From positions 297,014 through 361,013 of the forward strand of contig CAUYUJ010015008.1 in NCBI GenBank assembly GCA_963575745.1: a DNA stretch of 64,000 nucleotides, given 5' to 3'. The translations under genes and the position numbers were made by a program. The notes under the pieces are model-generated. The model made no database searches. It saw nothing but the letters and a program-made list of their open reading frames with translations, and had not been told where the DNA came from. Positions 10,560-20,927 of this stretch are shown here, one piece after another. Position 1 is the first letter of the stretch, and each line of letters begins with the position of its first letter. Origin of the DNA: Prorocentrum cordatum (lineage: Eukaryota > Sar > Dinophyceae > Prorocentrales > Prorocentraceae).

Positions 10560-11343
10560 CTTAGCGTCAGCGTCAGCGCCGGTATGTTCAGGATGTTGTA
10601 TAGGACGGAGATGCTTGATCTATTCGTCTTGGTCCAAGGTAACATTGCCGTCCTCATCTTGGGTATATCTCACAGCACAATTGGTGCATGCGTGCATGTT
10701 GAGCTTACACTGACCAAAGGTGTCCTCTACGCACTTGACATATTTGTCAATGGTGTCCTCAGCAACGGCCATATTGATATCATCAACATGTTTGGTCGTA
10801 AGCAGGTTGCTGCTCGTCTCGAACTCCTCGTCGTAGGACGTGGGTCGGAGACCACGCCCTCTGGCGGCCCTTCTGAGCTTTAGGGGGGAAGCTCGGGGTA
10901 CGTCTTTGGTGCGAGTGCCTGGTTTGCGGCACTGTAAGCAGTGTTTTGACTCGTCGTAGTGTACGAATCCTGGGAGTCCGAAGCACCGTGGCCGATCCAG
11001 GCGGCAAACTAAAACATGCGACCCGTTCCTTTTCACCAGTTGCTTCAGCAAGTTCATGGTAGGTCAACCCTTTCAGCAAGGTCATGCTGATGTCGAGGGA
11101 AGCAATGATTCATTGTTTCTCGCACGCTGCCGTGCTCGCGAGTAGTACCTGGCTGGACCGCCGCGCTGTTCCCGAGAAGGCTTCCACGTCGAAGGCTTCA
11201 AGGCCCATGAAGCCTCGAAGCACCAGGCGTAATCTGATGGTACGTTCCATCTCGCCCTTCTCCTTCTTCACAAACTTCCATGTGTACACATACCTCGAAG
11301 TCATGATGTTTGACGCTTGGATATGTCTTGCATTTTGAAACAC
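10560..11343 (-). pseudogene. Copia reverse transcriptase
   Basis: The N-terminal piece (11343-11110) has SRYVYTWKFVKKEKGE and RLRLVLRGF, the usual copia fingers motif. The middle piece reads SLDISMTLLKGLTY and CFSLPPGS, then LPGFVHYD and KDVPRASPLKL. The palm carries LLTTKHVDDIN (about 10770-10800), where HVDD replaces the usual YVDD/YADD; the catalytic Asp pair is kept. Changes of frame occur near 11100, 10990 and 10600. The copy is not translatable as one protein. Confidence 0.85.
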
Positions 11344-11349
11344 TTGTTG

Positions 11350-12060
11350 TCAAACCATGTCTTGAGTTCGATGTAGAGGCCCTTCGATACTTTCCCGAGT
11401 CGCGTGGATGTCAGCCTTCGCGAGGAGGTCGTCTTCCTTGACGACCGCAGCTCGCTTTGCAGCGGCGGCAACGTATACTCGCATAGTGGTCACACGGTCG
11501 GCATCTGGTACCATGTGCTTGTGTTCGGAAAAGACTACCTTTGACATTTCTGCCGCGAAGCAGAGCTCGACATATTGCCCGTTTTCGTCTGAGTCCAATC
11601 CGTAGCTGCAGTCTCCGACCATGGAGCACAATGAGACGTGATACGTCTCCTCAGTGTCGGAGTCGCGTGGGCGCCCCCACTTCGGCAGGGTCCCCCGCTG
11701 TTCTTCAGCTACAGTGATCAGCACACGATGGTCTGGAACCATCTGCGCGGGCATTGTGGAAAGGTCCTCTAGTGGAGTTGCCTCCAGCAGTTCCTGTTCA
11801 TCTTGTAGTTCTGCACACCGCACTTCCATGACGTGTGACTCGAGATCAGCCTCCGATTCCTCATAGATCGTGGGAAGCTGTCCATCATCCTGTGGTGATT
11901 CGGCTTCTGAGGCTTCTCTGGCAATTCCACCCGGTGTCGGTGCATCCGCTAATTCCTCAAACCGCGTCATGTCCTGGTCAAAACCTGCTTGAGGTTTGGT
12001 GGACTTCAGGCACTGGATGATTCTCGAATGTGCTGATCCAGTTATATTACGCATGTTCAA
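11350..12060 (-). CDS. Acidic linker between integrase and reverse transcriptase (copia polyprotein)
   Basis: Open for 236 codons on the minus strand. It is Glu/Asp-rich in the first half (EELADAPTPGG, EASEAESPQDDGQ), followed by a helical segment near the C-terminus (KHMVPDADRVTTMRVYVAAAAKRAAVVKEDDLLAKADI). It lies in the expected place between integrase and RT and has no catalytic motif. Probably a flexible spacer of the polyprotein. Confidence 0.55.
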   Translation of the reverse strand: MNMRNITGSAHSRIIQCLKSTKPQAGFDQDMTRFEELADAPTPGGIAREASEAESPQDDGQLPTIYEESEADLESHVMEVRCAELQDEQELLEATPLEDLSTMPAQMVPDHRVLITVAEEQRGTLPKWGRPRDSDTEETYHVSLCSMVGDCSYGLDSDENGQYVELCFAAEMSKVVFSEHKHMVPDADRVTTMRVYVAAAAKRAAVVKEDDLLAKADIHATRESIEGPLHRTQDMV

Positions 12061-12174
12061 CGCGGTGCCTTCTGCTTCATACTAATGAAATCCTGGATTC
12101 GCATCGTTGTCATTGTGGACATATGTGCGACTGTCAGCATAAGCGACCGGAGGTAGCTTCTGTATACTTTTAGC

Positions 12175-12470
12175 TCATCTGACCGAAAATACATTCTCAA
12201 TGCGGAAGACGTTTCTCATGAGGTACTGCAACACGAGATGTACATTAAGAGATAGACGGCTTGCACTTATCATCTGAAGCGTCCCCTTCTTGGTCGGTGC
12301 ATAGCCACATGTCATAGCAGGTCTTCCCGCAGGTACACTGGCCAGGAACGTCAACACTGTCCGCAGCGCAGCGCTGTCGGAGCCAATTTCTCTGGCTATT
12401 ACAGCTCCAATATAGAGTAAATGTCGTGCGTCGCCATACTGTACCTGAACATCGCGGCTTCCCACTCGAA
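12175..12470 (-). pseudogene. Copia polyprotein linker after integrase
   Basis: A minus-strand segment with VGSRDVQVQYGDARHLLYIGAVI and AREIGSDSAALRTVLTFL, in line with the integrase C-terminus through a frame change near 12480. No motif of its own. The 100 nt to its left (12061-12174) hold nothing I recognise. Confidence 0.45.
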
Positions 12471-12477
12471 TGATGAC

Positions 12478-13158
12478 TCAACCCTTTTCGGGATCGTTCC
12501 TGACAGCTGGGAAAGGGCCATTCCAGCCTCCCCAGTCGTCCATCGTGGTTGTGGGGCAATGGTAGTCAACTAAATCTCCTTCGTCGTAGTAATGCTGACC
12601 GGTAACAGTTGCATTGGTGCGTAATGCGCGATTGGTAATGGCTACTGCTGTGGCCTGTGTGATAGCTTCAATGCAAACCTTGCGTATCTCTTCACGAGAA
12701 TGATCCGACGTTTCCGTCGGCTGTCCCTGATCCAAGACAGATAGGTCAGGGAGCATTGCTGGTTGCCGTCCAAACAGGGAGTTGCATGGAGACACCTCGC
12801 TATAGAAGGTGAACGCGCTGGCGGCAACCAGGGCCTAGTGCAGTAGTCGCGTGAACACAAGAGGTATGTCTAACCTGTTGAGTTCAGCTTCCACGACATG
12901 AAGTAGATGGCGCAATGTGCCATTTCTTGCTTCGCTCGTCGCAGCGTGTTGTCCACGCACACGTATCCTTAGCACAGTGCCCTTTGCCTTAAAGACTGCT
13001 TTCGCAGTGCCGTTGTCGAGGGCACCCTCTCCGTCGGAGTAGAATGCCTTTGCAGGTCCGAACTGCATCCAGCACTGATGGTATGCATCGAGGGCACTGG
13101 TCACCGTCTTGTTTGGTATGACGATTCCAATGGCATATCGAATGCAACGACCGATGAA

Positions 13159-13192
<34 letters not shown>

Positions 13193-13420
13193 GCTCTCGT
13201 TTGTAGAACATCATATCAAATTCCACTTCCTTGTTGAATTTGTCAGGCAGTGCAGTAGACGGCATAACCGCATGCCCTGGCTTGTCCAAACCCGTGCACT
13301 CCCGACATGTGTCGCAGACACCCTTGATCGAGTGAGTCTGACTTTGTCCAGACCTATCTAGGTCAAGATGAATCATCTTAGGTTATTTCGCATGGAACCA
13401 TCGCAAGTGTAGCATCCGCA
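12478..13420 (-). pseudogene. Copia integrase
   Basis: The N-terminal HHCC zinc-binding module ends with VCDTCRECTG (about 13290-13322). The catalytic core has VEFDMMFY (first Asp, about 13203-13227), YSDGEGALDN (second Asp, about 13010-13043) and ATSEARNG (catalytic Glu, about 12922-12948), giving a complete D,D,E triad in sequence. The C-terminal part has SPCNSLFGRQPAMLPDL and GDLVDYHCP. The enzyme joins element DNA to the host chromosome. It is broken by a TA microsatellite at 13159-13188 and by frame changes near 13100 and 12830. Confidence 0.85.
13159..13188. repeat. (TA)n microsatellite inside integrase
   Basis: About 15 TA units lie between the first catalytic Asp and the rest of the integrase core, coding Ile-Tyr repeats on the minus strand. 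The growth of the tract is a clear inactivating change. Confidence 0.95.
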
Positions 13421-13520
13421 GCTCGCGTGTTACCACGCTTGGGTCAAGGCCGACAATTTTTGAAGACTGATTTGTACATCGAATCGTGACCAGTCTGGCA
13501 GTCGTGGTCGCGCAGCAGGG

Positions 13521-14260
13521 TTACCCGCTGGTGGCGGAAAAGGGTGCGTCTCTACCTTGCTGTCGGCCACGTCTGACTCTAAACTGTGGCAGTCGGAGGT
13601 GATCATCCGAACTCCCAGCTCCACTCGAGGCAGGTTGCCCTGCAGCAGGTTCAGCACATCTGCCTACTGTAATATCGTGGCTGCTGGCGCCCGCCGTGGG
13701 TCCGGCTCTAGAGCCGGGTCTTGGTGCTCGTAGCCGCGTCAGTGGCGGTGCGGCTTGCGCCTCGGTTGGTGGTGCTGCTGGGTCAGCAGGAGCCGGTGGT
13801 GCTGGTCCTGCTGCCGGTTCGGCAGGAGCCTGTGGTGCTGGTCCTGCTGCTGGTTCGGCAGGAGCCAGTGGTACCTGTCCATAATTGTCAGGCAGCTTCC
13901 AGGGTTCGGCGAACTTGCATTTGCCAGGTGTCAGTACATGTCCAGGCTTGTTCTGGCCGTACTTCTTCTTGCAGCTCGGACTTTCCCAATGGTAGTCTTC
14001 CTGATCGTACCACCTGCGATGCTTGGGATTTCTGCACTGTGGAGGAGAGCGCATGTTAACCTTATCCGCACACGCAGGACATCCTAGCCCCCCCGAGGGC
14101 GGTCTCGTGATCGAACCGTCGGGCTGCCGAGATGGATCGTCCAAATCATTTCCCCTCACGTTGGTAACTAGCACGGTGGAAGAATAAGGGTGACCATGGA
14201 AGGGGTCACGGTTTACCTGGAAAAGATCGCGTGCGATCTGAACTGCATCAACAAAGAGGG
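13521..14260 (-). CDS. Copia polyprotein segment: Cys-rich module and Pro/Ala linker
   Basis: This is the C-terminal part of a 454-codon minus-strand ORF (14885-13521). After the methyltransferase-like part comes a possible zinc-binding module, CPACADKVN ... QCRNPKHRRW ... CKKKYGQ (about 14090-13960). Three PAEPAAGPAP-type repeats follow (13880-13790), then a PAAGQPASSG segment containing the short palindrome at 13630. It leads into the integrase. Confidence 0.6.
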
Positions 14261-14261
14261 G

Positions 14262-15170
14262 AGGCATCTTTGAAGTATAATGTGCAGCCATTGACAGTTC
14301 TCTGTTAGATACCGACGCATGCTGATGATGACCAGCACATCGTCTTCGTTCAATAGGGGTGAGTAGAAGCCGGTAGTTGGCCATGATCTCGGTCGGCTTC
14401 CGTATCAATAACCTATGGGAATCGCGTAGGCCAGAAGTACATTGGTCCATGTTAATCTTGCAAGTGCCCTTGCATTTGGCCAATGTAGTCCATGGTGGTA
14501 TCTGATCCAACCAAGTACCCACTGGTTGTTCTCGCGAATAAGATCGTCGAAAATGTCTCTCACGTATAGCAACTTTACCACAACATTTGATATGCGGCAG
14601 ATCTTCTTTGTGGTGTTCATACCAGGTATCATAGTTGGCCTGGGGTATGAAATATGAAGGTAGTCCAGTCGTTCTGCAGTTGGGTTGTAGTATGACAATG
14701 TTGACGAAACAAACGTTTAGGTAGTGCATCACTGCGTCCTGGACACCCTTGTTTCCCAGGTCAACAGTGAGCGTCTGTCTACGTTTCCCCCTGGGGACAA
14801 ACCTCGGCTGAAAGCTAGCCGCGATATACCTCCACTTCCTCCACATAATTCCAACATGCCAACCTTGATGCGTCGTCCATAGCAAAATGTTGGGGTTATG
14901 GGGAATACGTATGCGCAGGGTCCAGCAGGTAGCCCCGCAAGTATCGCGACGAAGATTTCCTCAGCGTCGCTTTCCACGTCGGATTCAAGGGGTACGTCGG
15001 CGCAGTACGCACTACACCCGAGACCTTTAAGGTCATCCCCGCAGTCGTCGTTGCCTTCTTCGACTATCTTGGGTATCTTGCGTGGCTTGATGCCCGCTCC
15101 TTTGTCGGTTTTCTGTTCTTCTTTTTCCCAACCCTCCTGCGTTGGGTATTCGTTTTGAATAGAGCACTGC
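14262..15170 (-). pseudogene. Cytosine-methyltransferase-like domain in the copia polyprotein
   Basis: The N-terminal piece reads MLELCGGSGGISRLAFSRG (about 14860-14805), matching motif I of C5-cytosine methyltransferases (DLFxGxGGxSxGF), the SAM-binding loop. After a frame change near 14780 come VILQPNCRTTG (about 14697-14660), in the place of motif IV (PPCxxxS, catalytic Cys), and REQPVGTWLDQIPPW (about 14535-14500), in the place of motif VI (ENP/ENV). MDQCTSGL and RKPTEIMANY follow. Order and spacing fit a C5-MTase-like Rossmann fold; activity is not assured because PN replaces PP. DNA methyltransferases in dinoflagellate retrotransposons are known in principle; this copy is broken. Confidence 0.6.
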
Positions 15171-15179
15171 GGTCTCCAC

Positions 15180-15360
15180 CTTCCTTCCTTCCCGCCTCCT
15201 CCTCCTCTCTTCCCTCTTCCTCTCCTCTCTTGCTTCCCTTCTCCGCCTCTCCTCGCTCCTCCTCTTCTCTCTTGCATCCCTTCTCCTCTCTTCGCTCCTC
15301 CTCTCTTGCTTCCCTTCTCCTCCTCTCTTCGCTCCTCCTCTTCTCTCTTGCTTTTTACGT
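15180..15360. repeat. CTCCTCTTCTCTC pyrimidine-rich repeat
   Basis: Repeats of CTCCTCTCTTC and TTGCTTCCCTTCTC. The minus strand reads Arg/Gly/Glu-rich repeats fused to the methyltransferase-like frame, a sign of low-complexity expansion at the junction with the inserted block. Confidence 0.75.
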
Positions 15361-15369
15361 CATCCCTTT

Positions 15370-16490
15370 CGGGCTGCGATCTGTGAAACTGTCGCCACTT
15401 TCGAAGGCTGCTGGTGGGTCCAGCGGAGTGAGGCACCACGCAGATTCAGATTAGACCTCGCCATCCCTGGGGGGCTGCGATCTGCGAAACTGTCACCACT
15501 TTCGAGGGCTGCCGGTGGGTCCAGCGGAGTGAGGCACCACGCAGATTCAGATTAGACCTCGCCATCCCTGGGGGGCTGCGATCTGCGAAACTGTCGTCAC
15601 GTTCGAGGGCTGCTGGTGGGTCCAGCGGAGTGAGGCACCACGCAGATTCAGATTAGACCTCGACTTTCGAGGGCTGCTGGTGGGTCCAGCGGAGTGAGGC
15701 ACCACGCAGATTCAGATTAGACCTCGCCATCCGTGGGGGTTTGCGATCTGCGAAATTGTCGCCACTTTCGAGGGCTGCTGGTGGGTGCAGCGGAGTGAGG
15801 CACCACGCAGATTCAGATTAGACCTCGCCGTCCCTGGGGGGCTGCGATCTGCGAAACTGTCACCACTTTCGATGGCTGCTGGTGGGTCCAGCGGAGTGAG
15901 GCACCACGCAGATTCAGATTAGACCTCGCCATCCTTGGGGGGCTGCGATCTGCGAAACTCGAGGGCTGGGTCCAGCGGAGTGAGGCACCACGCAGATTCA
16001 GATTAGACCTCGCCATCCCTGGGGGGCTGCGATCTGCGACACTGACGCCACATTCGAGGGCTGCTGGTTGCGAAACTGTCGCCACATTCGAGGGCTGCTG
16101 GTGGGTCCAGCGGGGTGAGGCACCACGCAGATTCAGATTAGACCTCGCCATCCCTGGGGGGCTGCGATCTGCGAAACTGTCGCCACATTCGAGGGCTGCT
16201 GGTGGGTCCAGCGGAGTGAGGCACCACGCAGATTCAGATTAGACCTCGCCATCCCTGGGGGTCTGCGATCTGCGAAACGGTCACCACTTTCGAGGGCTGC
16301 TGGTGGGTCCAGCGGAGTGAGGCACCACGCAGATTCAGATTAGACCTCACCATCCCTGGGGGGGGCTGCGATCTGTGAAACTGTCACCACTTTCGAAGGC
16401 TGCTGGTCAGTCCCGCGGAGTGAGGCACCACCCAGATTCAGATTAGACCTCGCCGTCCCTGGGGGGCTGCCATTCTGGGAAACTGTCACC
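15370..16490. repeat. 101-bp satellite array, about 10-11 units
   Basis: Units start with GGCTGCGATCTGCGAAACTG and contain CCAGCGGAGTGAGGCACC, CGCAGATTCAGATTAGACC and TCGCCATCCCTGGGGG. Starts near 15373, 15474 and 15575 give a 101-bp period. Truncated units occur near 15660, 15950 and 16030. The last unit decays at about 16460-16490. It splits the copia polyprotein. Confidence 0.95.
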
Positions 16491-16509
16491 ACTGACGCGG
16501 GTCGTTTCA

Positions 16510-16990
16510 GAGGTGAGGTTGCCCCTCGGGCTCTCTTGTCACTTAGTTCTTTTGACCACGAGCATGATGAATGATCACTGTGGCGATTTGGCTTGGAAGT
16601 GAGGTTGCCCATCATGCCCGCTAATCATTCCCGATTCTTACACCATCGCCAGGTTGTGAAATTAATTTCTTGGGTCGCCATTTTGAAACGCGCGAGTATC
16701 GCAAAGCGGAAGACGAGGAAGGGGAAAACGATGGGGTGGAGGTGGAGAAGGAAGGGGGGAGGAAGTCCGGCCCGTGCTGCAGCGGCGGCGGCAATCACCG
16801 AGACGTGCTAGCCCTGTCGTGAGGTTGCCCGTCGGGCCCTCGAATCACTCCCGATTCCTGACCACGAGCAGTGCTCACGCGGCGCGAGTGACGCATGATC
16901 CGCGACGCGGATCGGTTCAGAGGTGAGGTTGCCCCTCGGGCCCCCTGGTCACTCAACGCTTTTGACCGCGAGCATGATGCATGATCACTA
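16510..16990. repeat. Dispersed GTGAGGTTGCCC units flanking a helicase fragment
   Basis: Four related segments carry GAGGTTGCCC followed by CTC, ATC or GTC (16515, 16601, 16821, 16925). Each is followed within about 60 nt by TGACC(A/G)CGAGCA. Between them lies a non-repeated stretch (16626-16800) in which I see nothing. Confidence 0.6.
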
Positions 16991-17880
16991 GTGAACTGGG
17001 CGAGGAGCGGTTCCAGACTGGACACATGATCGCCTGGTTCTGGGACACCGTGGCTCGGTGGATGATGATGCGGGCGAGGAGGGGCGCCGCGTCCCTCGGG
17101 CGGGTGCTCTACCTCGTCCAGGCAGCCGACAAGTCCTCGCCCTCGCTGCCCGTGGACCTGGCCGCGAAGCTGGTCAACCGCGTCAACCCGGGCGACACGG
17201 GCGGCATTCACGGGATGCTGCCGCTGCACGTGGGCATGCGCATACGCCTGCTGGAGCACCTGGACCTCGACAAGGGGCTCGTCAAGGACGCCGAGGGCGA
17301 GGTCGTGCACGTGGCCATCAACCCGAAGGACGAGGGCGTGGTGGAGAGAGCGAAGGCCGAGGGAGGTCGGGCGTACCTGCGGTACCTGCCGTACGGCGTG
17401 TGGGTGCGCATGGACAAGTACAAGGGCGGTCCCTGCGGAAAGAAGCTCAAGGAGCTCGATGACAGCATCGACGCTGCGAACGCAGCGGGCCTCGTCTTCA
17501 TCGAGCCACAGAGCTCGAGCCCGTTCGACTTCCGCAAGTACAAGGTCACGCGCACTGGCTTCGTCATCTCCCACGCCGAGGTCCTGACGTCCACTGCCTG
17601 CCAGGGCCGCACCATGCACCGCGGAGTCATTGTTGACGCAGGGTGCAAGGATGCGAACGACCTGGACGCGCTGTGGCTGCACCTCTGCGTGATGCTGTCC
17701 AGGGCGACGACGATAGACAACCCACTGATGGTGCGCGACCCCGGCCTTGACTTTCTTGCAGGCGGCCCACCGGCAGACCTTGCGGAGAAACTGCGGAAGT
17801 TCAGTTCCCGCACTGCAACATGCAGGAAGGAGGCAGGGAAGCTGGCGCGCGAGCTAGATCTCGATCGCTTCCTGCACTAG
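16981..17880 (+). pseudogene. PIF1-like helicase, C-terminal fragment
   Basis: Open for 299 codons. The segment GGIHGMLPLHVGMRIRLLEH followed by DKGLVKDAEGEVV matches the PIF1 region before motif V (LPL-hVG-hhLLxNLD...GLVNG-xG). TSTACQGRTMHRGVIVDAG (about 17588-17640) matches motif V (T-hHKsQG-T), and LHLCVMLSRATTIDNPLMV matches motif VI (hhVALSR). Walker A and B are missing, so the first RecA domain is lost and the start at 16981 is only the first in-frame ATG. PIF1 enzymes unwind DNA 5'-3'; the Helitron type is an alternative source. It is the only plus-strand gene within the copia block and arrived with the inserted sequence. Confidence 0.75.
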
Positions 17881-18225
17881 ATATAAGCAGGTATGATCCT
17901 GTGGACCGGCAGCAGGCATGCGTTGACCGAGCTCCTGCAAAAACGAAACAGTATCTTGCTTCCTCCCTCCTCTTTCATCATCGCCGCCCTAGTCCCCCTG
18001 TTACCTTATGCATTCATGGTGCTGCTGCTGCGATGGCTCCTCGCCCCTTCCTACTGGGTTCGTCCTTCTCCTGTCCCTCGTTCCCGCCCCCGCTATTGTT
18101 TAACAAGCCTTGAGACATACTTCTCGTCTTATCGATTGCTGTTCTGTGAGTCGTGCAACATTACGCATCCCATGTAGGTCGCACTACAAATCGCCGCGCC
18201 TGCACTGTCACGGTTCCTGCTAATG
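17881..18225. other. No gene recognised
   Basis: About 345 nt of unremarkable sequence between the PIF1 fragment and the resumption of copia polyprotein sequence. It probably holds the right-hand junction of the insertion. No target-site duplication was recognised by eye. Confidence 0.4.
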
Positions 18226-18230
18226 TTTCC

Positions 18231-18629
18231 CTACTCCGCTTGCCACTTGATGCCATTGGGTTGGGTACGTCGCAAGGTAATTTGTCTGATCCGGGCATCG
18301 GTCGGCAGTGCTGTCTGTTGTTCAACATCAGCTGAACCTAGCGTCGGAAATTCGGGAGTAGAAGGGAGCACGCGGCCGCGCTCAATCGAAGGGGGAGGGA
18401 AACGATCGTCACCGACGAACGCAACTCGCCTTGGGCGTGGACGTGGGTCCCCCTTGTCCGATGAGCTCTGGTTCGGGCTGCCCCCAGTAAAATCGAACCC
18501 GAATGTTAGGTACGCCAGTCGGCAACGGCGCACTGTAATTGTACCCGATAGGCTGGTCCTTGATCTTGATGTCTTGTAATCTGTTCGTCGCCCAGGTTCA
18601 TCGCTACTCGTCGGACGACATGGTCCCAT
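18231..18629 (-). pseudogene. Copia polyprotein fragment (linker)
   Basis: Open for 132 codons on the minus strand, with CRLAYLTFGFDFTGG and a basic/proline tract (DPRPRPRRVAF). Its strand and position place it between the unknown fold at 18.7-19.5 kb and the insertion. No motif. Confidence 0.35.
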
Positions 18630-18693
18630 CCAGGACTATTCTTAGGAGACTGAACATACCTTCGAGATCCTTTTATCCACGCGTGTGTGGACG

Positions 18694-19492
18694 CTAAGGT
18701 GCAGCACTCGCGTGGTTTCTCTGTGTCTTGTGTAAATCCATGTGATCAATCAATCTCGCGGTCATGATAGCCAATGCTTTGTTACGCCATTCGGCCTTCT
18801 GAGCTCCTTGGCCACGCCAGTCCAATTCATGCTCAGTGGGCTGTGCAGCTCCCCCTGCTGTCTGGCACGCGCACCTCCGCAAGTTGGTCGGGGCGCGCGT
18901 GCATGTAGTTGCCCATTGCAGATATGATCCACGAGGCAACATACTTGAACGGTCGCACTCCAAAACGGAAATGGCAGCATCGCATACGCATGACCTGCAA
19001 GTCGAGATCTTCAACGGCATCTCGTATGAGCCCTTCCTTCCAGAAGTAACCTGGCGGTCCCACAAATACAATACACATACGTAGAGCCCGAGCCTGAATC
19101 ATTAAGTCTTGGATGCGTTGATCATGTGGCCCTGCCCGCTTCCCAGGCAATCGAACGCACCAATCAGCGGGCGTTGCCGCCCATGACAATTGATAATCTC
19201 CCGAGAGTAGAGCACCCAAATATTGTGTACCAGTAGAGGTCATAACCTCTATATGTGTAATACGGTCACACATATAACCACGAGCTCGGAGTTCAGCGAA
19301 AGCTGTCCGTATGCACATGACAAGTGCACGAGAATGATAATGATGCGATGAGCACTCTTTTCCTGCAGCGGCCACACAGCCGGGTCCACTGCTATCCGTG
19401 GCAGCCGCACAGCCGGGCTTGCCACTGCCCCTAGCGCGCACAGCCGGCGCCTGAACAAGGCATGCAGGTTTCCCCACACTTGATGACAACAC
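18694..19492 (-). pseudogene. Copia polyprotein domain of unknown fold
   Basis: Two overlapping minus frames join near 18895. The first reads ALVMCIRTAFAELRARGY, IVFVGPPGYFWKEGLIRDAVEDLDLQ and CCHFRFGVRPFKYVASWIISA. The second continues TNLRRCACQTAGG and EWRNKALAIMTARLIDHM. A hydrophobic strand plus GPPGYFWKEG, then a CxC pair, suggests an alpha/beta domain, possibly the partner half of the methyltransferase-like domain from which the insertion separates it. I cannot name it. Confidence 0.45.
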
Positions 19493-19549
19493 CTGAGAGT
19501 TCGGCCAGTCGGAGCAAGCGCGGGTGGCCGCGGCACGCGCCTGCCGCCG

Positions 19550-19744
19550 TCACTCATTTGGTGATGGGGGCGTCCAAATGCCCGTGCCATGCTGCGCTGC
19601 AGAGCCGCTGCTCGAAGTAAAAATATCAAACTTCTCAGCGGTGTCATCCACTTCCGCAGGTGTCCCTGCACGTGCGTCGGGCGGCGTCCACTTATTGCCC
19701 TCCTCGTAGATGGCCTGATATACCTTCGCCGGCAAGTTGCGCAA
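19550..19744 (-). pseudogene. Copia polyprotein linker with an AGTPA pentapeptide
   Basis: Reads NLPAKVYQAIYEEGNKW then DARAGTPAEVDD. The AGTPA is coded by one of the short palindromes (19656-19669). Confidence 0.4.
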
Positions 19745-19820
19745 GGCGAAGTCCCGATCGGCCGAGGTGGGCTAGTCCCGAAAGACGTATTCCTGCGATG
19801 TCAGGTCTTGAAGGTGTTGT

Positions 19821-20539
19821 TCACCAAAGACCGGATCGTATAAGCGAGCGTCTCCTCGTTGATGGAGAAGCTGATGACTTGGTATCCTGTGACATCCTAC
19901 ATGTATGGGCATCGCTCATAGCAGGCGTCCCCGCGGCTGGCTCTGTGTCAGATGCTTCTTTGACGAGTAGCGGGTCATCCTCGCATTGAGGGCCGGCCGT
20001 AATAGTAAGCGACATCGACCTTTTATCCTCAGCTGCGGTCCCGTATTCGTCGACCTTGAGTGCCAGATGCCCAGAAGGCGCTTTCATCCAGTCAAGTCCT
20101 CTGGCACCATTTCCAAGTAGAAGCTTGCACATCTCAGAGCCAGGGATACTCATCTTCTCGTGCCCCTGCTCCAGGATCAGGATAGTCCTCATGTTAGACA
20201 TGCTCCTGTCTCAGAAATAGCAAGGATATCCCCCCCTGAACCCTCAGCCACGTTTGCTGAGCAGGTATCAAGTCTCGGCACAGCAGGCGCCCCCGCCGGG
20301 CCCCCCCTTTCCTTGCGCGCAATTTTGCAGCGCAAGGACTTGTCACACACCGCGGCACCATGTCCCACTCCAGACACGTAGAGCCTCTTCGCCAGGTTCA
20401 GCTTCTTGATAGCGTGTCCATGGGAACGGGATACCTGTCCGAATATCTGTGCCGTTTTTAGACCAATGATGTTGATGTTACTGCCGATGTCCAAGAGGAT
20501 TGTCAGCGGCTGCCAGAGCCAGTTCATGGCGTTCTCCAA
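19821..20539 (-). pseudogene. Retropepsin-like aspartic protease
   Basis: The active-site loop is ILLDIGSNINIIG (about 20510-20472): hydrophobic-hydrophobic-D-x-G-S, with Ile in place of the usual Thr/Ser of DTG/DSG. Helical and strand segments follow (AKRLYVSGVGHGA) and, in a second frame, RTILILEQGHEKMSIPG, typical of the end of the protease monomer. Frames change near 20200. It would process the polyprotein. AGAPA and AGTPA linkers interrupt the domain. Confidence 0.6.
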
Positions 20540-20858
20540 ATATTCCTAGCATTTCAGACAGTGTCGTACCATACATACCCTTGCGGCGCTTCTGCTCCAA
20601 CACTAAATCGTTTCTTGACAGAGACGTGAAGACATTCATGTATCCGCGGGCCTCCTCTTCCGTAATGTGGTTCTTCTCAAAAACCCAGGCCGTATGATAC
20701 TCGTCATACGCGTGCGGCCGCGATGCAGATGTGGTCAGCATGTTCATGAACGTATCCTCGTCAGCACGCATGCCCACCTGACCATCTGTGTTTACCATTA
20801 ACACAGCGTGTAGCATGTCGCGCTCGGATATCGCACTGATGCCACTGCGCACACTCAC
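20478..20858 (-). CDS. Copia polyprotein segment before the protease
   Basis: Open for 126 codons. It is helical and charged, with DEYHTAWVFEKNHITEEEARGYM and LEQKRRKGMYGTTLSEML, ending one frame change away from the protease active site. No family recognised. Confidence 0.4.
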   Translation of the reverse strand: MSVRSGISAISERDMLHAVLMVNTDGQVGMRADEDTFMNMLTTSASRPHAYDEYHTAWVFEKNHITEEEARGYMNVFTSLSRNDLVLEQKRRKGMYGTTLSEMLGIFGERHELALAAADNPLGHRQ

Positions 20859-20927
20859 CGGGCTCTCCGTCCTGCGCTAGCTGCGCGGGCGGGTATCTCG
20901 CTCGTATGGCATGTAGGTATGTGGAGA

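Noticed and set aside
15370-16490. CRISPR-like array of regular repeats
   Set aside because: The 101-bp units are contiguous tandem repeats without unique spacers, in a eukaryotic genome. It is a satellite.
16670-16692. Possible second spliced leader on the plus strand (GTCGCCATTTTGAAACGCG)
   Set aside because: Only the GCCATTTTG core matches; the first and last third of the leader do not.
16795-17682. 295-codon minus-strand ORF opposite the PIF1 fragment
   Set aside because: Antisense shadow of a GC-rich gene. The plus strand has recognisable helicase motifs V and VI, the minus strand has none.
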